A stretch of DNA of 64,000 bases from an uncultured Paracoccaceae bacterium. GTDB taxonomy: Bacteria; Pseudomonadota; Alphaproteobacteria; Rhodobacterales; Rhodobacteraceae. Position numbers and translations under genes: made by a program. Shown piece by piece: positions 60,786-64,000 of this stretch; position 1 is the stretch's first letter; the number at the start of each line of letters is the position of its first letter. The notes below the pieces were generated by a model. The model was not told the origin of the DNA and made no database searches. It saw nothing but the letters and a program-made list of their open reading frames with translations. The stretch covers positions 1 through 64,000 of the forward strand of contig CAKZOU010000034.1 in NCBI GenBank assembly GCA_937138255.1, in the 5' to 3' direction.

Positions 60786-61148
60786 ATGTCCCGTACCAAA
60801 GGTGGAACCGTCACCCATCGCCGTCACAAGAAGATTCTTGACGCGGCCAAAGGTTATTACGATCGCCGTTCGCGCACCTTCAAGGTTGCCAAGCAGGCCG
60901 TCGACAAAGCCAACCAGTATGCGACCCGCGACCGCAAGGTCCGCAAGCGGAACTTCCGCGCCCTGTGGATCCAGCGCATCAACGCCGGTGTTCGCTCGGT
61001 CGATGAAACCATGACCTATTCGCGTTTCATCAACGGCCTCTCGCTGGCTGGCATCGAGGTGGACCGCAAGGTTCTCGCCGATCTCGCCGTGCACGAGCCC
61101 GAAGCGTTTAGCGCCATCGTCGCCAAGGCGAAGGCCGCGCTCGCGTAA
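60786..61148 (+). CDS. rplT: 50S ribosomal protein L20
   Basis: 120-aa ribosomal protein needed for 50S assembly; in enteric bacteria it represses its own operon by binding its m[49 protein letters not shown] are diagnostic. A terminator follows. Confidence 0.96.
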   Translation: MSRTKGGTVTHRRHKKILDAAKGYYDRRSRTFKVAKQAVDKANQYATRDRKVRKRNFRALWIQRINAGVRSVDETMTYSRFINGLSLAGIEVDRKVLADLAVHEPEAFSAIVAKAKAALA

Positions 61149-61172
61149 CTCCGGACCGGAGTGAAACAATCG

Positions 61173-61207
61173 AAGCCGCGGACCCTCGCAGGGGTTCGCG
61201 GCTTTTT
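61173..61207 (+). terminator. terminator after rplT
   Basis: AAGCCGCG (61173-61180) pairs with CGCGGCTT (61197-61204); inside it ACCC pairs with GGGT, giving a long GC-rich stem ending in TTTTT. It separates rpmI-rplT from pheS. Confidence 0.85.
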
Positions 61208-61289
61208 GCATGACAGGGGCCCCGGATCGCTTGCGGGGCAGGGCGCGGTTGGATAGCACCGCATCAAGATAAACAAGGACGCCCGAGAC

Positions 61290-62363
61290 ATGGACGATCT
61301 GAAAAGCAAATACCTCGGCCTGATTGCCGCCGCCGCCGACGAAGCCGCCATCGAGGATGTGCGCGTGGGGGCGCTGGGCAAGAAGGGCGAGATCAGCCTC
61401 AAGATGCGCGAACTGGGCGGCATGAGCCCAGAAGAGCGTCAGGCCGCTGGCCCCGCGCTCAATGCGCTCAAGGACGAGATCAACAGCGCGCTGGCCGCCA
61501 AGAAGGCCGCGCTGGCCGATGCAGCGCTCGACGAGAGGCTGCGCGGTGAATGGCTCGATGTGACCCTGCCGGCCCGCAATCGGCGCGTGGGCACCATCCA
61601 TCCGATCAGCCAAGTGACCGAAGAGGTCACCGCGATCTTTGCCGATATGGGCTTTGCCGTGGCCGAAGGCCCGCAGATCGACAGCGACTGGTACAACTTT
61701 GACGCGCTCAACATCCCCGGCCACCATCCGGCACGCGCCGAGATGGACACCTTCTATATGCACCGCGCCGAGGGCGATAACCGCCCGCCGCACGTTTTGC
61801 GCACCCATACCTCGCCGGTGCAGATCCGCACCATGGAAAAGCACGGCGCGCCCATTCGCATCATCGCGCCCGGCCGCGTCTATCGCGCCGATTACGACCA
61901 GACGCACACGCCGATGTTCCATCAGGTCGAGGGCCTTGCCATCGACAAGGATATCTCGATGGCCAACCTCAAATGGTGCCTCGAGGAGTTCGTGAAGGCC
62001 TATTTCGAGGTCGATCACGTCGATCTGCGCTTCCGCGCCTCGCACTTCCCCTTTACCGAGCCGTCGGCCGAGGTCGATATCCGCTGCTCGTGGGAGGGCG
62101 GCACGCTCAAGGTGGGCGAGGGCGACGACTGGCTCGAAATCCTCGGCTCGGGGATGGTGCACCCCAAGGTTCTGCAGAATGCGGGCGTTGACCCGAATGA
62201 ATGGCAGGGCTTTGCCTTCGGCATGGGCATCGACCGGATCGCCATGCTGAAATACGGCATCCCCGACCTGCGCGCCTTCTTCGACAGCGACCTGCGCTGG
62301 CTGCGCCACTACGGCTTTGCCGCGCTCGATGTTCCGACGCTTCATGGCGGGCTGAGCCGTTGA
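61290..62363 (+). CDS. pheS: phenylalanine--tRNA ligase alpha subunit
   Basis: 357-aa catalytic subunit of the (alpha-beta)2 synthetase. N-terminal coiled coil; class II motif 2 and 3 features at [15 protein letters not shown] and [21 protein letters not shown]; motif 1 near [14 protein letters not shown]. 126 bp separates it from pheT, an unusually long and structured gap. Confidence 0.95.
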   Translation: MDDLKSKYLGLIAAAADEAAIEDVRVGALGKKGEISLKMRELGGMSPEERQAAGPALNALKDEINSALAAKKAALADAALDERLRGEWLDVTLPARNRRVGTIHPISQVTEEVTAIFADMGFAVAEGPQIDSDWYNFDALNIPGHHPARAEMDTFYMHRAEGDNRPPHVLRTHTSPVQIRTMEKHGAPIRIIAPGRVYRADYDQTHTPMFHQVEGLAIDKDISMANLKWCLEEFVKAYFEVDHVDLRFRASHFPFTEPSAEVDIRCSWEGGTLKVGEGDDWLEILGSGMVHPKVLQNAGVDPNEWQGFAFGMGIDRIAMLKYGIPDLRAFFDSDLRWLRHYGFAALDVPTLHGGLSR

Positions 62364-62381
62364 CTCTAAATCTGACACTTC

Positions 62382-62399
62382 GCGGGGCGGCAGCCCCGC
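62382..62399 (+). repeat. GC-rich hairpin 1 in the pheS-pheT gap
   Basis: GCGGGGC (62382-62388) pairs perfectly with GCCCCGC (62393-62399) around GGCA. There is no T-run, so it is not a normal terminator; it could slow polymerase or block nuclease. Confidence 0.5.
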
Positions 62400-62434
62400 A
62401 TCGCGCCCGACCCGCCCCCCTGGGTGGGCGCGAT
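62400..62434 (+). repeat. GC-rich hairpin 2 in the pheS-pheT gap
   Basis: ATCGCGCCC (62400-62408) pairs perfectly with GGGCGCGAT (62426-62434); inside, ACCC (62410-62413) pairs with GGGT (62422-62425), so 13 pairs form with one bulged G. It directly abuts hairpin 1. Confidence 0.55.
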
Positions 62435-62489
62435 TCCGCACCCGCCCTCGGGCCGGTCGCGATGCTCGGGAAAGAATGAGGACGAAACC

Positions 62490-64000
62490 ATGAAATTCAC
62501 CCTCTCCTGGCTGAAGAAGCACCTCGAGACCTCTGCCACGGTCGATGAGATCGCCGAGGCGCTGACCGATCTCGGGCTCGAGGTCGAAGGCATCGAAAAC
62601 CCGGCAGAAAAGCTGCGGCCTTTTACCATCGCCAAGGTCAAATCCGCTGTGCAGCATCCCGATGCGGATCGCCTGCGCGTCTGCGTGGTCGAGACCGACG
62701 AGGGCGAGAAACAGATTGTCTGCGGCGCACCCAATGCGCGGGCGGGGATCACCGTGGTTCTCGCCAAGCCCGGCGATTATGTGCCGGGGATCGACGTGAC
62801 CCTTTCCGTGGGCAAGATCCGCGGCGTGGAAAGCCACGGCATGATGGCCTCCGAGCGCGAGCTCGAGCTGTCCGACGAGCATGACGGCATTATCGAGCTC
62901 CCTTCGGGTGAGGTCGGCCAGAGCTTTGCCGATTGGCTTGGCCAGAACGATCCGGCCCGTGTCGATCCGGTGATCGAGATCGCCATCACCCCCAACCGTG
63001 GCGACGCCCTCGGCGTGCGCGGCATTGCCCGCGACCTCGCGGCGCGGGGGCTGGGCAAGCTCAAGCCCTGCAACGTGACGCCGGTCGAGGCCCGCTTTGC
63101 CTCGCCGCTGAATGTGTCAATTGATGACGATACCGCAGATGGATGCCGGGTTTTCTATGGCCGTTTGATCCGCGGCGTGAAAAACGGCCCCTCGCCCGAC
63201 TGGCTTCAGGCTCAGCTTCGGGCCATTGGCCTGCGCCCGATTTCCTTCCTCGTCGATGTGACCAACTATTTCACTTACGACCAGAACCGCCCGCTGCACG
63301 TTTTTGATGCCGACAAGGTCAAGGGCGACCTCAGGGTGCACCGCGCCACGGGCGGGGAAAAGATCGTGGCCCTCGACGACAAGGAATATACCCTTGAAGC
63401 GGGCATGATCGCCATTTCCGACGAGACCGGCGTCGAAAGCATCGCCGGGATCATGGGTGGTGAGGTGACGGGCTGCACCGAAGAAACGGTCAACGTCTTT
63501 GTCGAAAGCGCCTATTGGGATCCGGTCCAGATCGCGACCACGGGGCGCAAGCTCAAGATCCATTCCGATGCGCGTTATCGCTTTGAACGCGGCGTCGATC
63601 CGGCCTTCACGCCCGAGGGGCTTGAACACGCCGTGCGGATGATCGTCGATCACGCGGGCGGCGAGGCGTCCGGGGTTGTCGTCGCGGGTGCTGTGCCTGA
63701 TGTGTCGCGCGCCTATCGGCTCGAACCGGCCCGTGTGCAATCGCTCGTCGGCATGGAAATCCCCGAGGCCGAGCAGCGCCAGACGCTGACGGCGCTGGGC
63801 TTCCGACTAGAGGGCAACATGGCCCATGTGCCAAGCTGGCGGTCGGACGTTCAGGGCGAGGCGGATCTTGTCGAAGAGGTCGCCCGCATCGCTTCACTGA
63901 CCAAGCTTGTCGGCCGTCCGATGGCGCGGGCTCTGCCCGGCGTGCCTAAGCCGATCCTGACCGCAGGCCAAGTCCGCGCCACCGCGGCGCGGCGCACGGC
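62490..64000 (+). CDS. pheT: phenylalanine--tRNA ligase beta subunit, 5' part
   Basis: About 503 codons of a normally about 795-aa protein; the frame runs off the window. The N-terminal MKFTLSWLKKHLE and a tRNA-binding OB fold (LRVCVVETDEGEKQIVCGAPNARAG) are followed by the B3/B4 editing-region motifs (AITPNRGDALGVRGIARDLAA; NPRG-like) and the B5 domain from about residue 405 (ARVQSLVGMEI). Start is ATG 62490. Beta helps recognise tRNA-Phe and edits Tyr-tRNA. Confidence 0.95.
   Translation, partial: MKFTLSWLKKHLETSATVDEIAEALTDLGLEVEGIENPAEKLRPFTIAKVKSAVQHPDADRLRVCVVETDEGEKQIVCGAPNARAGITVVLAKPGDYVPGIDVTLSVGKIRGVESHGMMASERELELSDEHDGIIELPSGEVGQSFADWLGQNDPARVDPVIEIAITPNRGDALGVRGIARDLAARGLGKLKPCNVTPVEARFASPLNVSIDDDTADGCRVFYGRLIRGVKNGPSPDWLQAQLRAIGLRPISFLVDVTNYFTYDQNRPLHVFDADKVKGDLRVHRATGGEKIVALDDKEYTLEAGMIAISDETGVESIAGIMGGEVTGCTEETVNVFVESAYWDPVQIATTGRKLKIHSDARYRFERGVDPAFTPEGLEHAVRMIVDHAGGEASGVVVAGAVPDVSRAYRLEPARVQSLVGMEIPEAEQRQTLTALGFRLEGNMAHVPSWRSDVQGEADLVEEVARIASLTKLVGRPMARALPGVPKPILTAGQVRATAARRT

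Noticed and set aside
61148-61162. Perfect palindrome ACTCCGG-A-CCGGAGT at the rplT stop
   Set aside because: A loop of one base cannot form as drawn and the site is only 15 bp; likely chance or part of the terminator region.
62382-62434. Terminator between pheS and pheT
   Set aside because: Strong stems but no T-run, and stopping transcription here would uncouple two subunits of one enzyme. Listed as repeats instead.
60459-62882. Minus-strand open frame of about 800 codons antisense to rpmI, rplT, pheS and pheT
   Set aside because: It covers four clear plus-strand genes codon for codon; translated sequence has no recognisable domain, and long antisense frames are expected at this GC content.
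1-64000. CRISPR arrays, transposases, integrases, phage genes, toxin-antitoxin pairs, rRNA
   Set aside because: None seen on either strand; gene content is core metabolism throughout.

Overview
The window looks like ordinary chromosomal sequence from an alphaproteobacterium of the family Rhodobacteraceae (Rhodobacter/Roseobacter group). The evidence is a malyl-CoA lyase almost identical in layout to Rhodobacter Mcl1, phaA-phaB, a 44-residue aa3-oxidase subunit IV, the plant/alphaproteobacterial type of gamma-glutamylcysteine ligase, a DUF6173-like protein, a full-length ETF-ubiquinone oxidoreductase, high GC, and dense gene packing with many ATGA/TGATG overlaps. I see no insertion sequence, prophage, CRISPR array, rRNA or integron, and no gene-free stretch above 300 bp. 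The longest gaps are 4557-4844 (before uvrC) and 32-286 (after the partial tRNA).

Layout. 1-8300: 3' end of an initiator tRNA, glutamate dehydrogenase with a strong terminator, then a co-directional run: S49 peptidase, small zinc-ribbon membrane protein, Ca/Na antiporter, PTR1-like reductase, uvrC, glycine-zipper peptide, pgsA, moaD, moaE. 8300-12850: tag, a degenerate EAL protein, phaA-phaB (polyhydroxybutyrate precursors), DMT exporter. 12860-20600: YdcH-like peptide, TrmN6-like methyltransferase with DUF2007 protein, polyprenyl diphosphate synthase, ispE, TPR protein, ETF-QO, PAP2 protein. 20750-29150: greA, a conserved membrane protein, GNAT, azlC-azlD, a lipoprotein, cytochrome oxidase subunit IV, DUF6173-like protein, MBL hydrolase plus acyl-CoA dehydrogenase, threonylcarbamoyl-AMP synthase. 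29150-38800: coiled-coil protein, OmpA-family protein, ubiA diverging from rsmE-GNAT-hypothetical-gshA, then pyrB-pseudo-pyrC-plsY. 38890-49950: UDG-like protein, moaB, Tag-like paralogue, DsbD-N-like protein, YqgE, TlpA-like thioredoxin diverging from argH-(33-aa lipoprotein)-DUF2834-lysA, zinc-ribbon protein, ftsE-ftsX-plsC-PPOX. 49960-58650: accA, a proline-racemase-family protein, mcl1, D-amino-acid transaminase-like protein, DODA dioxygenase, DUF1244, a LysR regulator diverging from a DUF4386/NmrA pair, N-formylglutamate amidohydrolase. 58760-64000: pyruvate kinase, a small membrane protein, rpmI-rplT, pheS and partial pheT.

Functional threads: carbon storage and C2 assimilation (phaAB, mcl1, accA, acyl-CoA dehydrogenase, ETF-QO); isoprenoid/quinone synthesis (ispE, polyprenyl synthase, ubiA); molybdopterin (moaD, moaE, moaB); DNA repair (uvrC, tag, a Tag-like paralogue, UDG-like); envelope and lipid (pgsA, plsY, plsC, ftsEX, OmpA-family, candidate LptM-like lipoprotein); translation (rsmE, TsaC/Sua5, rpmI-rplT, pheST).

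I did not find an undescribed multi-gene system. The points most worth following are a nearly identical 18-bp element upstream of both phaA and mcl1, and a series of family members that have lost catalytic residues: a dihydroorotase next to pyrB, a proline-racemase-fold protein with Ser/Thr in place of both cysteines, a UDG lacking Fe-S cysteines, an EAL protein without its active site, and a Tag paralogue without zinc ligands.
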